NCBI GenBank assembly: GCA_037179335.1
Contig: JAKZHN010000007.1
Location: 434,001-498,000, forward strand
From: Cyclaneusma minus
Lineage: Eukaryota > Ascomycota > Leotiomycetes > Marthamycetales > Marthamycetaceae
DNA length: 64,000 nt
Direction of reading: 5' to 3'
The notes beneath the pieces were generated by a model, which saw only the letters and a list, made by a program, of their open reading frames with translations, searched no databases and was not told the origin of the DNA. This document shows, one piece after another, positions 10,299 to 20,300 of the stretch. The position numbers and the translations under genes were made by a program. Position 1 is the stretch's first letter, and the number at the start of each line of letters is the position of its first letter.

Positions 10299-10928
10299 CT
10301 AGGCGTGCTTGTGGGATCCCATAGCAGATGCACCACCACGACGAGCTCTGCCAACGATCGGACTACGAACTGGAGTGTCTGATGAGCGACGGGCAGGCTG
10401 GTCTTCGTTATCGTGTGTAGCTGAGTCGGCCATGCCACTGCGGCGGGGAGTTTGGACGGAGAGGCTGGCGAGCTTCTTGAGCATTTCATGGACAGTCTTC
10501 TCCAACTGGCTCACACGGTGGCTGAGATCGGTGTTGGAAGCCTTAAGCGACTCGTTCTCCTCCTGGAGCTCCTCGACATTGTGGACAAGATCGTAGATAG
10601 CTTCCTCCTTCTCGTCGAGCTCGCTTTGGATGTCATCGAGGCGGGCACTGATGGCTTCGTCATGGTTGTCTGATTTCATGGTCAGCTTTGCAATGTCTTC
10701 CTTGACTACAGGGATTTAGTACTCACACTTCTTCAAAGCGGCTCCTCCAATCTTCGTAGGCTCGACCATCTCGTAGCGTTCCTTGATCACAAGCTGGGGA
10801 GCTCTTCCGGTAGCGGTGCTACCCTTCGGAGGCGCGACCATCTCGTAGGTCTTCTTGATAACGAGCTGAGGGGCGTTTTCGGTATTGCGCTTCGGCTGCG
10901 AAAGCGGATAGCCTTGGAGTCCGGACAT
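10299..10928 (-). CDS. Coiled-coil / Arg-Ser-tail family protein, copy H (two exons)
   Basis: Exons 10727-10928 and 10299-10669; intron 10670-10726 (57 nt, donor GTGAGTAC, branch GCTGACC, acceptor AAATCAG). The intron keeps frame but holds a TAA. Product 190 aa. The N-terminal motif is duplicated (NAPQLVIKKTYEMVAPPKG and RAPQLVIKERYEMVEPTKI), as in copy B. The coiled coil is LDDIQSELDEKEEAIYDLVH, LQEENESLKASNTDLSHRV, QLEKTVHEMLKKL. The tail is RRSSDTPVRSPIVGRARRGG, close to copy G, so G and H are the most recent duplicates. A TATA-like GATATATCATATATGC lies upstream near 11225-11245. Confidence 0.75.
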
Positions 10929-11500
10929 TGCGCTGACTGCGAAAGGTTGGATTCGCGAGGAAATTGCAGAGTTGCTGTTGGGCGCGCCTGGCAGTCGGAC
11001 AATGTACTTGGAAAATGCTACTTGTGTGGATGTAGTCATCCCACGAATGTGTTGTATGGTAAGGGCGTGAGGGATCGAGGCGATCAGCATGCTCGGGCTG
11101 TAAGAGCTCTCGGTGAAAAATTTCTTGCGCAGATGTTGTCTCGCGCTTTGAATCGGAGAGGCGGGCAAAAAATCAGTAAACCAAAGGGCTTGAATTCTTT
11201 CGGCTACCAAATACCAATTGCAGCATATATGATATATCTTCCGCCTCATCCACGATGTGATGGTACATGTCATCTGAGATGTCAGTAGACTTCTCTATGC
11301 CATTAAATAGAGTCTGAAGAAGAAAAGTGGGGAGTCGAGGGCTTTATATATCTTGGGGGAAAGCCAACAAAGTTCCAAATCATCGAGAACGTATTGAGTA
11401 GAAGCGATTCTTCTTCTCATTATTTTCTCCTATATCACCCCCAACTTTCTTACTTCACTCTGGTAATTTCTTCTGATATACCCGGCACCTCCGATACTTG

Positions 11501-11668
11501 ATGCTCTCGAAGTCGTCCAAATCTAACAACTTAGAGATTCCTGTCTTCCAACTCCAACTTTCGTTGATCCGAGCTACTTTCTCCGCACCACAAGCGATCC
11601 GAGACACGACTTCGAGAGTCGACACAGCGCTTGATGAATGCTCGGTCGAGGAACGGCTTCGGATATGA
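11501..11668 (+). CDS. Small 55-residue ORF, hypothetical
   Basis: ATG 11501 to TGA 11666-11668 encodes MLSKSSKSNNLEIPVFQLQL followed by SLIRATFSAPQAIRDTTSRV and DTALDECSVEERLRI. It is preceded by TTTATATATC at about 11342 and a CT-rich leader (11400-11460), the usual layout of a fungal promoter. A possible intron 11463-11533 (GTAATT donor, TCTAACA branch, CTTAG acceptor) overlaps the start, so the transcript may instead splice across it. The opposite strand has a 145-codon frame (11455-11892) with no recognisable domain. No family recognised. Confidence 0.35.
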   Translation: MLSKSSKSNNLEIPVFQLQLSLIRATFSAPQAIRDTTSRVDTALDECSVEERLRI

Positions 11669-12075
11669 GAAATGCCTCGAGGATCCAGATGAAAGGAAGG
11701 CAGTGATGCCAGGGCTTGTTGAACAGTGACAGGAGGAAATGCGAGATACCTGCATACAGGAGGACAGAGCACAGGAGAAAGGGTTTTGTCGCTCGCCGTT
11801 GGATGCATGTTGGTTCTCTTTTGAGACCCGGAAAGCCGCTTGTTTGTGTTGCATAAAGCTTTCAGAGCCCAGCTGATAATAGTGTTAGACAAGGAGAATG
11901 GTCATGCGGGCCAGCTTTAACCGCTGTCTCCCTTTCTCTTTGCTTTGAAAGGCGTGGCTTGCAAAGTGCATACAGCCATGTAGTTAGATGCGACACTTTT
12001 TCGCTATGCTTCAGTCTTTCATCCATAGAATCCTCTAACTAGAACTCAACCTTAGAATCATCTTGGCCTCACTAG
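11669..12075. other. Intergenic
   Basis: No gene I can support. This is the spacer between the small ORF and the promoter of the 250-bp repeat array. Confidence 0.3.
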
Positions 12076-12165
12076 CTATATAGAACCCCAGAATCTCCCT
12101 TCAACTTCCCACTTTCCTCTCTTCTATCATCCACTTTATCTACTTTCCGTGACTTTCACAGCTCC
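12076..12165 (+). promoter_or_regulatory. Candidate promoter of the 250-bp repeat array
   Basis: GCTATATAGAACC (TATA-like, about 12076-12088) is followed by about 60 bp of almost pure C/T-rich sequence, a typical fungal initiator region, and then by the first GTTAG/GTAAGT pair of the array. This suggests a single plus-strand transcript that starts here. Confidence 0.45.
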
Positions 12166-14700
12166 CACCCTCCCTGTTAGAAGTTGTGAAAGAGCCTCGG
12201 TAAGTCCCCAAGACTTCCATTGCGAAAAGTTGTCACAAGAGCCACAAAAAGGAGGAAGAATGATGAATTCAGTACCGGCTCAGACATCTTCAACGGAAGA
12301 TGATGCTGAGAACAATTGGGAAATGTCAAAGGGCGACATATTTGTCTGATCTACCATTACTCGTTCTACCCATCAATTTTGTCTGAAATTTTCTGCGAAC
12401 GGAAGCTGACACGGCCTCACATCTTGACGTGAGATTTCTAGGGAAGCTGTGGACCTTCGCGAAGTGGAGGAATGCTTTTGTGAGTCCAACCATTCTCATT
12501 CGATTCCGTTCAGAGAGACATGATGAGCACAATAAGGTATCTGACCATAGGAAGCCCGGGGGTGAATGACTGCAAAACCTCTGTCTGACCCCCCTACTCC
12601 CCTCAATCCACCCCCTACAATTGAATCCTCAAGAAACCGAAGCTGAGACTACCACGCATGTCAATGTGAGACCACTTAGGGAAGTTGCAGTCTCTCGAGG
12701 TGTGCTGAAAATGCTTCTGTGAGTACATTTTCTTTCATTAAGAGCAATAACGCACTACAAGGAGACATGATGATTACATACTTTATGGCTTTATGGGTAA
12801 CAGCGACACACTAGGAGCGGATGACTACAAACTCACCTCTGATGTTCCCTAAATTACTCGAATCCTGCCTGCTATCTGAGATACTTGAGGAGCTAAAGCT
12901 GACACCTTTACATTTCGATGTGAGATGTTTAGGCATGTTGCTATCCCTCGAGAAGTGTGACGGAAATACCTTCGTAAGTGCCCCTTTTTTCTCCCAGTGA
13001 GAGGATCCGATGGGAGATATGATGACACACAATATGGTTAATCGCGACAAAAGACACCGGTGAATGACCGAAAAGCCTGTATCTGATCGTCTGATCTCCT
13101 CAAATTCCCTCCCTGTCCTACCACCCTCTGACCCCGATCATTTGGGAGCTACTGCTAACACTTCCTAACAATCAAATTTGGAAAACTTCCCGTGAGTACC
13201 TCCTTGTTTTCATTGAGGCGAGTCGTGCAAGGAGAGATGATGAGCACAATATGGTTAATCGCGACAACCTAGCAGCGGAAAAAGACACCGGTGCATGACT
13301 GCAAACCCTTGTGTCTGATCTCCACTTACTCACTCCATCACCGTTGCACAAAATCGTTTGAAAGCTGTCGCTAACAACTGTATGACGAACATGACATCCT
13401 AGGAATCATACAGTCCGCTCTACGATTGCAATGTAAAGCAGTCTGCATACCGAAGTTCTTTTCGCTAGCCAGCATACTTGCATTCTTCCGCAAATAACCC
13501 TTGTTCGTGTGCAACAGGTAGCGCCAGGACCCATTACTTACAAAATGAAAACGCTACGAGCGAAAGGACACCTCTTCAAGAGGTGCATGACTGACCACAC
13601 TGCAATCCTTCGGCAGCTTATCTGATCTCTCTTTACGCACCCCACCCACAATCAAGAAAATCAAACTTCAAATGAATTTGAAAATACACAGCTGACTTCT
13701 CTGGTATGGGATTCAATGCTAGGAAACTTCCGAATCCTGTTGGCGTAGCGTGCAGATGATGACAGCATCCACGTAGGGCCCACGGGAGCCCGCGGCCTCA
13801 CCGACATCGCCGCCAGCTCACGACCACCACTCAAGGTACATAGAAACCTCTAGAATTGCACCTTTGGAATTCGTCGCTCTCCCTGCTTTTCGTAGACTCA
13901 TAAAAGCCACCCTGAACATGTCCCAAACTTCATGTCTATACCTAACTCCCGTGTGAACCCAACTGAAGTGGTGAACGAAGATACATCCCGTGAGTCGCCC
14001 TTCTCTTCATCAGTGAAGTGAGAGGTGGAGTAACGATGGGATATGATGACAAAACCCAAAACCTACCACCGAAAAGACATCGTTCCCATACCGATACGGT
14101 GCATGACATGAAAATTTGCACGTCAGGCTGTCTGATCTCCCCCCAACCACCTCCCGACCCACAGTAACCCATTCCATTTCAGTCAGCTTTGGACCCCAAT
14201 GCCGACCTGGTTCTGTTTTCTCCGCGAGGAGATTTGCAAACTCAGTGATGAGAAATGCTTTCGCGAGTCCCCCTTTCCTGATTTGTAAATATAGAAGGTG
14301 TTATTATATTCCCATCTTTGCTCCAAAATCCCAAAACCACCACCAAAAAGAACATCGTTCCCATACTTCAGCGGTGCATTCCCTCCAACATTCTGTCAGG
14401 CTGTCTGATCCCCGGCATCGAAGTTTGAAAATCGTTGGAATGAATATTTGGCATTTCATGCTGACTTATTGCACCTCGATTTGTTAGGGACGTTGTGCGA
14501 ACCGGTGGAGCGGAAATCCATTTTTGTAAGTCTCGAAAACCGTAAACTCCGTCGCAATAGTTGCTTTGGAGATGGAGGGAAGCAGGATGTGATGATTGCC
14601 ACAAGGTAGTAGGCTTTAGAACACTTGCGCGTGGATGTCGAAATTGGGCGTGTTTTCCGATTCTTGATATACAAGTTTGGATTGAATAAGATGAAATTGC
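12166..14700 (+). repeat. About ten degenerate ~250-bp repeats with splice-site-flanked cores
   Basis: Donor-like sites recur at 12200, 12480, 12719, 12974, 13192, about 13432, about 13772, 13990, 14263 (GC form) and 14526. In the best units a GCTGAC or GCTAAC branch-like site lies 28-37 nt before a TAG, then a core of 38 nt (12442-12479), 39 nt (12680-12718), 41 nt (12933-12973) or 38 nt (14488-14525), then GTGAGT/GTAAGT. Each 'intron' also repeats ACATGATGAGCACAATA and GGTGCATGACTGCAAA plus TCTGATC. One frame across the core is similar between units (GKLWTFAKWRNAFVS, GMLLSLEKCDGNTFVS, GTLCEPVERKSIFVS), but stops and shifts break a continuous protein. Spliced non-coding RNA or a decayed multi-exon gene are both possible. 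Confidence 0.55.
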
Positions 14701-15269
14701 AATGGGAGTGGATTTTGTGCTGACGCGTTGGTGTGGGGGGGTTGGGAGATTTGCGAACCGAAGGAGTGTTGGGGATTGTGGAGATATACTGGATATGGGG
14801 CAAGGGGGGTGGTGCGAGATGTGTGGTTTGGGACGGTGGAGATGGAGCATGTTCGAGGGATTGCTTTGTAGTAGTGGGAAAATGGGCAGGAGAGATGCGG
14901 AGTGGGGACTGAAATGGCTGAGTTGGGGCGGTGTGGACTCGAGATGCTGGCTGAACGTCTTGGTACTCACACAGGGGAATGAATTTGAGTGTTGCTCAAA
15001 GGCCCAGGCTGAAGAGGATGAGAAAAACGTGTAACAGCAGAGAAGATGGAACGCCAAGCAGTGAGATCAATGCTCAGTATCAATGGGGGTATTTGACTAG
15101 TAGGAACCTCTCGTAAACGCCATGCTTCCTATCCATGCAACGCCACCGAGATGTCTATCCTTGAACCTAGGGAATCCTTGAACTTAGGGAGAAAGAGAAT
15201 GAATCAAGCCGATACTGGTAAGACCCTTCTGCCTGTGACCAAGGGGACGAAGTGGGGGACTTTTTTTTT
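14701..15269. other. Intergenic, G-rich then unique
   Basis: The plus strand is G-rich to about 15000, with open frames on both strands that look like composition effects. A T-run at 15262-15273 lies at the end of the Rtr1-like gene and reads as an A-run straight after its stop on the minus strand. No gene supported. Confidence 0.35.
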
Positions 15270-16250
15270 TTACTGCAGGGCAGAGAAGTTCACCCTGTGT
15301 CCCTCAATAAGCTCCGCGTCCTCGTCACCGTCCTCCAGCGACGGCGGAATAGCCATCTCCCCAATATCCTTCTCCACCACCTGCACCTCCACGCGTCCCC
15401 TCTTCTTCGCAAACGGCCTATTCTCATCCCCCCTCTCCATTGCCAAATCCCCCATACCGAGATCCGCCTCATCAGCCAACCCCATCCGCCGCATCCCACT
15501 CTCCAAATCCCTCTGCTCCTCCTCCGGACTCCTACCTCCAACTCCCAACTCCATATTCCTCATCTTCCCATTCAATCTCTCCAGCTGCTCTTGTTCCCTC
15601 TCCCTGCTCTCCCGTTCAAATTTCTCACTCAGCAACTCAATCTGCACCTTCCCTCCTCCCTTTTCGCGCTCCCAGGCAGGCGTATCGTCAAGTTGGATGC
15701 GCACGTACATGGCTTGTTCGGCGCATTCTTTGCAGCACCATCTTTCGAGCTCTTCTTTCTTGATGATTTTGAAATCTTTGGCGGAGCCGCGGGTGTTGAG
15801 GAGGCGGTAGGAGCCGGGTTTGAGACTATGGTCGATAGTTGGAGAATTTGGGCAGAGCACCCAGCCGCACTTTTTGGCTATGTTGCGTTCGGAGATTAGG
15901 GTGTCGAAATCGCTGGGTTGGAATGGCAGTAAACGCTCTTTCAGCGAGCTTATGTCGGATGGTGAAGGATGGAAGGTTGGGTGCGAGGTTGGTGGAGCGG
16001 AAGAGGGGGATGGTGAGCGTCGGGGATTGGGGCCTGAGGAGGGGTTGGGATAGTCGAGGAGGATTTCGGTGCTGAGGAGGATGGTGAGTTCGATGTCTTT
16101 GCGGGCTTGGAGGATGGTGGCGTGGTAGATGGCTATTTCGCGGGCGCGCTCGGGGGAGGTTTTGGTGGGCGTGGAGGGGCTTTGGAGGGCGGCGGTTTTC
16201 TTCAAAATGGATTTTGGGATGGGGGTGCTGACGGAGGTGGTGATGTCCAT
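15270..16250 (-). CDS. RTR1: RNA polymerase II CTD phosphatase, Rtr1/RPAP2 family
   Basis: 326 aa from ATG at 16250, in a strong context (GCCACCATGG). Rtr1/RPAP2 proteins act on the Ser5-phosphorylated C-terminal repeat of Rpb1 during the initiation-to-elongation switch and help import and assembly of Pol II. Visible features: a basic N-terminus (IPKSILKKTA), a helical stretch at residues 34-68 (REIAIYHATILQARKDIELT), then the zinc-finger domain: ERNIAKKCGWVLCPN (Cys128, Cys133), the YRLLNTRG strand and WCCKECAEQAMYVRIQL (Cys172/173, Cys176). This Cys pattern is the family signature. The C-terminal third is acidic and coiled (EREREQEQLERLNGKMRNME). No intron is needed. It shares a 1.1-kb divergent intergenic region with the Bbc1 gene. 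Confidence 0.85.
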   Translation of the reverse strand: MDITTSVSTPIPKSILKKTAALQSPSTPTKTSPERAREIAIYHATILQARKDIELTILLSTEILLDYPNPSSGPNPRRSPSPSSAPPTSHPTFHPSPSDISSLKERLLPFQPSDFDTLISERNIAKKCGWVLCPNSPTIDHSLKPGSYRLLNTRGSAKDFKIIKKEELERWCCKECAEQAMYVRIQLDDTPAWEREKGGGKVQIELLSEKFERESREREQEQLERLNGKMRNMELGVGGRSPEEEQRDLESGMRRMGLADEADLGMGDLAMERGDENRPFAKKRGRVEVQVVEKDIGEMAIPPSLEDGDEDAELIEGHRVNFSALQ

Positions 16251-17361
16251 GGTGGCGGATGTGAGCGGATCGTACTCGATCGTAGAGTTGGTGGGTACTG
16301 GAAGGGCGGTCGATTCGGATGCGCAGCAGATGGACCTGGTGATTTGTAGTCAACCACCGGTTCGTATTAAGGGGTCGATGGCTTGGTCAAACATGCATTG
16401 ACTCCCAATAACACAGAGTTTGCGAAGGTGTCGGCGTTTCGAATGTGTAAATGGCGCGGAGGCAAAGGCCGTAGTCTTTCTGTAGAGGAGATGCCGGTAG
16501 ATGGGAGTCAGAGAGGCAAAGAGAGATGTTTTCTTTCTTCAGACGTCGTTCGGTTTCTAGGCAGGAGCAGTTTGCATCCGCAGCCGGTGAGGAGACGGAA
16601 GGAACCTTGAAGGTGACTGCTTGTTAGTGCTGAAGGTTTAGTCTTGTGGTCAATCAGCGCCGCGGATGAGATTATTGGAATGCTCATATACAGCAGACGT
16701 TCTTGGGTGTTCCTTGCTTTGAAGATGGGACGATATATCTGGTGTTCTCCTGTTGAGGCTAGGGTCGCAACTGCCGGGACCCAATCACACGGCAGGATGT
16801 GCACGAGCCACACTTGCATGCGCCACAGCTGGGCTGAGCTTCCATAGCGCGGCTTGAGATGTCGCAGCTCCCGCCAAAGCTGCCCACCTCCGTCCGCAGA
16901 ATCCGCGAATTGCAGAAGACGGCGAATGTGTCTGCAGTGCTTGAATCCTCGAGGTCAGTGTGATTCTGCCAATCCTATTCATCCCATTTCCACATACCTC
17001 TGGCCCCAGTCAAGCCAAGCTCAATGCGCTGACGTAGTCTAGCCTGCCGTCCCCTGCCAGTCGACTCCGAACTGCTCCACATCTCATCACAGCACCCCGA
17101 CCACAGCTGGAGCCCAGGAACTGAGCCTCTGTTCCTACAGACACCTTAGGGGAAAAGGCACACTCCGGCTGTCTGTCCCGAGCGGCACATCTGCCACCGT
17201 CAGTGACCTGCGATACCGACGACCGAGCGAGCCGCAAAAGCAAGTCGGCCAATTGCACAGCTCTTGGCAAAGCTTGTGGCAGCTTGCCTCAGCCGCCTAG
17301 CTTTGCACCGGGCGACGACAACAATCCTGAACTCCCATCATCTGCGACACCGCTTGCAACC
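16251..17361. promoter_or_regulatory. Divergent promoter region between Rtr1-like and Bbc1-like genes
   Basis: 1.1 kb with no supportable gene. It must contain both 5' leaders and promoters. The 300 bp before 17362 are C-rich with few thymine runs, consistent with a fungal 5' UTR. I see no clear TATA box. Confidence 0.4.
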
Positions 17362-20300
17362 ATGTCTCCGCCGCCCTTCAAGGTCAAGGCCGTGTACGAC
17401 TACTCTTCGCCCCATGAAGAGGATCTGAACTTCGATGCTGGCCAGATCATTACCGTTACAGAAGAGGAGGACGCCGATTGGTACACCGGTGAATATCAAG
17501 ATGCTTCAGGAGCAGCGAAGTCCGGCATCTTTCCGCGCAACTTCGTCGAGAAATGTGAGCCTGTAGCTCCACCGAGACCTGTTCGTGCCCCCCGACCACC
17601 GGTTCAGCAAGAAGAGCCGACAGTCACTCCAGCTGCTGCCCCTCCACCGCCCCCTGAGCCGGCACCGGTCCAGGAGCCTGAGCTTGAAGAGGCTGCTCCT
17701 GAACCTGAAGAGGAACCCGAACCTGCGCCAGAGCCTCCGAAGCCCGAGCCCCCTAAGCCACAGGTCCAGTCTGCCGTGAAGCGACATAGCATCCAATCTC
17801 CCGCCCCGCCCTCTCCCGCTCCCTACAAGCCCGCCGAGCCAGTTACTGCGCCGAGAACAATTCCTCCACCCCGCGATGAGCCGAAGCAAGCTTCCGAGTC
17901 TCCAGCTGCAGCCCCGAAGCCAACCGGAAACTCGTTCAAAGATCGCATAGCGGCCTTCAACAAATCTGCAGCTCCTCCTCCAGTACCATTCAAGCCAGGT
18001 GGAAACACTGCTGCTAGTTTTATCAAGAAGCCATTTGTTGCGCCTCCTCCTAGCAGAAATGCCTACGTACCACCTCCCCGAGAGCCTCCACCAACCAAGT
18101 TGTACAGGCGCGAAGAAGATCCGGAAATAGCTGCAAAGGAGAGTGAGAATCAAGAGCAGGCTGAGAGAGCAGGACTTGTGCCGACTGAATCAACCGAAGA
18201 AGATCAGCCGAAGCCGACGAGTCTGAAGGAACGCATTGCTCTTCTCCAGAAGCAGCAGATGGAACAAGCAGCCCGACACGCCGAGGCAGCACAAAAGAAG
18301 GAGAAGCCCAAACGACCACCTCCAAAGAAGAGGACTGAGTCGCATGAGCAGCCCAAACCAGCGGAAGAAGGCGAAGGCGCAGAGCTGAGCAAGAATGACA
18401 GCCAGGAAACGATCTCTGCGACGAAGAAGTCAATGGATTCTACGCGAGAGGAATTTACCTCACGCCCTGTGCCACGGAGAAAGTCTACCAAGGGATCCAT
18501 TGGTTCGAGAAAACTTCCCGAGGGCGATGGTAATGAAGCGGATATGTCGGGTGCCGGTGAGACTACTGAGGAGCCGGAAGAATTGTCTACTGGTCACAAC
18601 GACACCGATGAAAAGCGCAAGAGTCGTGCTCCTCCACCGCCAGCTCGTGCGCCCGCGGCTCCCCTTCAGGAGCCAGACGTTGGAGAAGAAGAAGGTGCGG
18701 TTGATGAAGAGGATGAGGCCGAAGAGGAAGAAGAGGAAGAAGAGGACATTGATCCTGAGGCCCGTCGCCGTGAAGAGATTCGAGCGCGTATGGCCAAGAT
18801 GAGTGGAGGAATGGGAATGCACGGCATGTTTGGCCCGCCAGGTGGCATGCCGATGCCTGCTTCTGTACCCCCAAAGAAGAAGAAGAGCAGTGATGAGAGG
18901 AGGCCTAGCGAGCATGTTGCAGAAGCAGCTTCTCCTGTTCTGCGTGCTCCCCCAGTTCCTATGATGGCGCTGCCTGGTATGTCAGCTCTCAAGAGCCCCG
19001 AAGAGTTGAACAGTCAACTGGAGCCCCAAGAACAAGATGAGGAAGAACCAGCTCCGACTTCGATTACCAACTCCGCTGAGCCAGATGAGGTCCGAGACAT
19101 GGAGGACATCAAGCCTGTGACTTCTCATTCTACTCATTCAAGGAGATCCATGGATTCCCAAGGCCCGAGAAGATCTGTTGACAGTAAGGATGACCTGCCT
19201 GTCTATTTTGTTCAGACTGACAGTTTCATAGGCCACCGCGAGGAATTAGGTCACCCGCCACCTATTCCGGGCGGAAGACCAGCTCCACCTCCAGTGCCTG
19301 CCGACAGTGAGTTACCTGCTTCTGATACCTGCTCCCAACAAACGCACCTGATACTGACCGTTCCAGCTCGTCCATCGCAATATGAAACTCCTTTGTCTCC
19401 GATGACTGGCGAGGAAGGTGATGAATCTGACGACGAGGTGTCTGGGCTTACCCGCCAGTTAACTATTGACACTCCCAGGGGTGTTCCACCACCACCTCCA
19501 GGTGCTCCAGCTGTTCCTGGTCGTCCATCAGATATGATGTCGCCCATGTCACCTGCCAACAAGAGAGCATCTTACCTTGGTGCTGAGTCGTCCCCTACGT
19601 CACCTCCGACCCCAGGTGTAAATCGACGTCTTAGCCGAGGCCCGCCCCCTATCCCAGGAGTTGCTCCATCTGGTCAACCCCGGGCACCCCCACCGCCACC
19701 TCCAGGTCCAGGTGGACTCAGTCGATCATCTACGGTTACTGGTGATGTGTTGCCGCCGCCAGTTCCGATGTCGCACCATGAAGAGGAAGACGAGGAAGTC
19801 ACAGAGTATGACGGCGATTACGATACGGATATTGCTTCAGGTGTCCCACACAAGGAGGCATTGAAATCGCACCATCGAGACTCTAGCATCGATGACGACA
19901 ATACCCCGTCCCATACGCCTGCTCCAGCTCCTCGAGCCGTGCCACCTCCTCCACCTTCGAACCCCCCACGACAATCCACTGACATGCCAAGAGCTGCTCC
20001 ACCACCTCCGCCGCCTGCTCATGAGGCCGACTACGCGGAGGAAGATGGCGAAGGTTATGACCCATACCGATACACGTCACCCCCAAAGATGCCTTCAAAG
20101 TCAGCCGCGACATCGCCCAGCATTGACAACGAGGACTTCCAATTCTCGCCCCCAACCTTACCACCAGCGCCACCTCAAGAACGAGCGGCTCCACCTCCCC
20201 CTCCCCATGCCGTCCCACCACCCTCAACACACCAAGAGCGTCCCATGCCACCCCAAGTCCAAGCAGCCCGCGCCCCCGGCCGCGCCTCCGTCGACGTCCA

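Larger units (their letters stand above)
3952..11260 (-). repeat. Tandem gene duplication array (seven head-to-tail copies)
   Basis: Seven paralogous genes follow one another on the minus strand with a period of roughly 0.8-1.3 kb. Each unit includes coding region, intron position and promoter block, so whole gene units were duplicated. Divergence between copies is high and lesions are point indels rather than C-to-T changes, so RIP did not inactivate this array. Confidence 0.65.
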
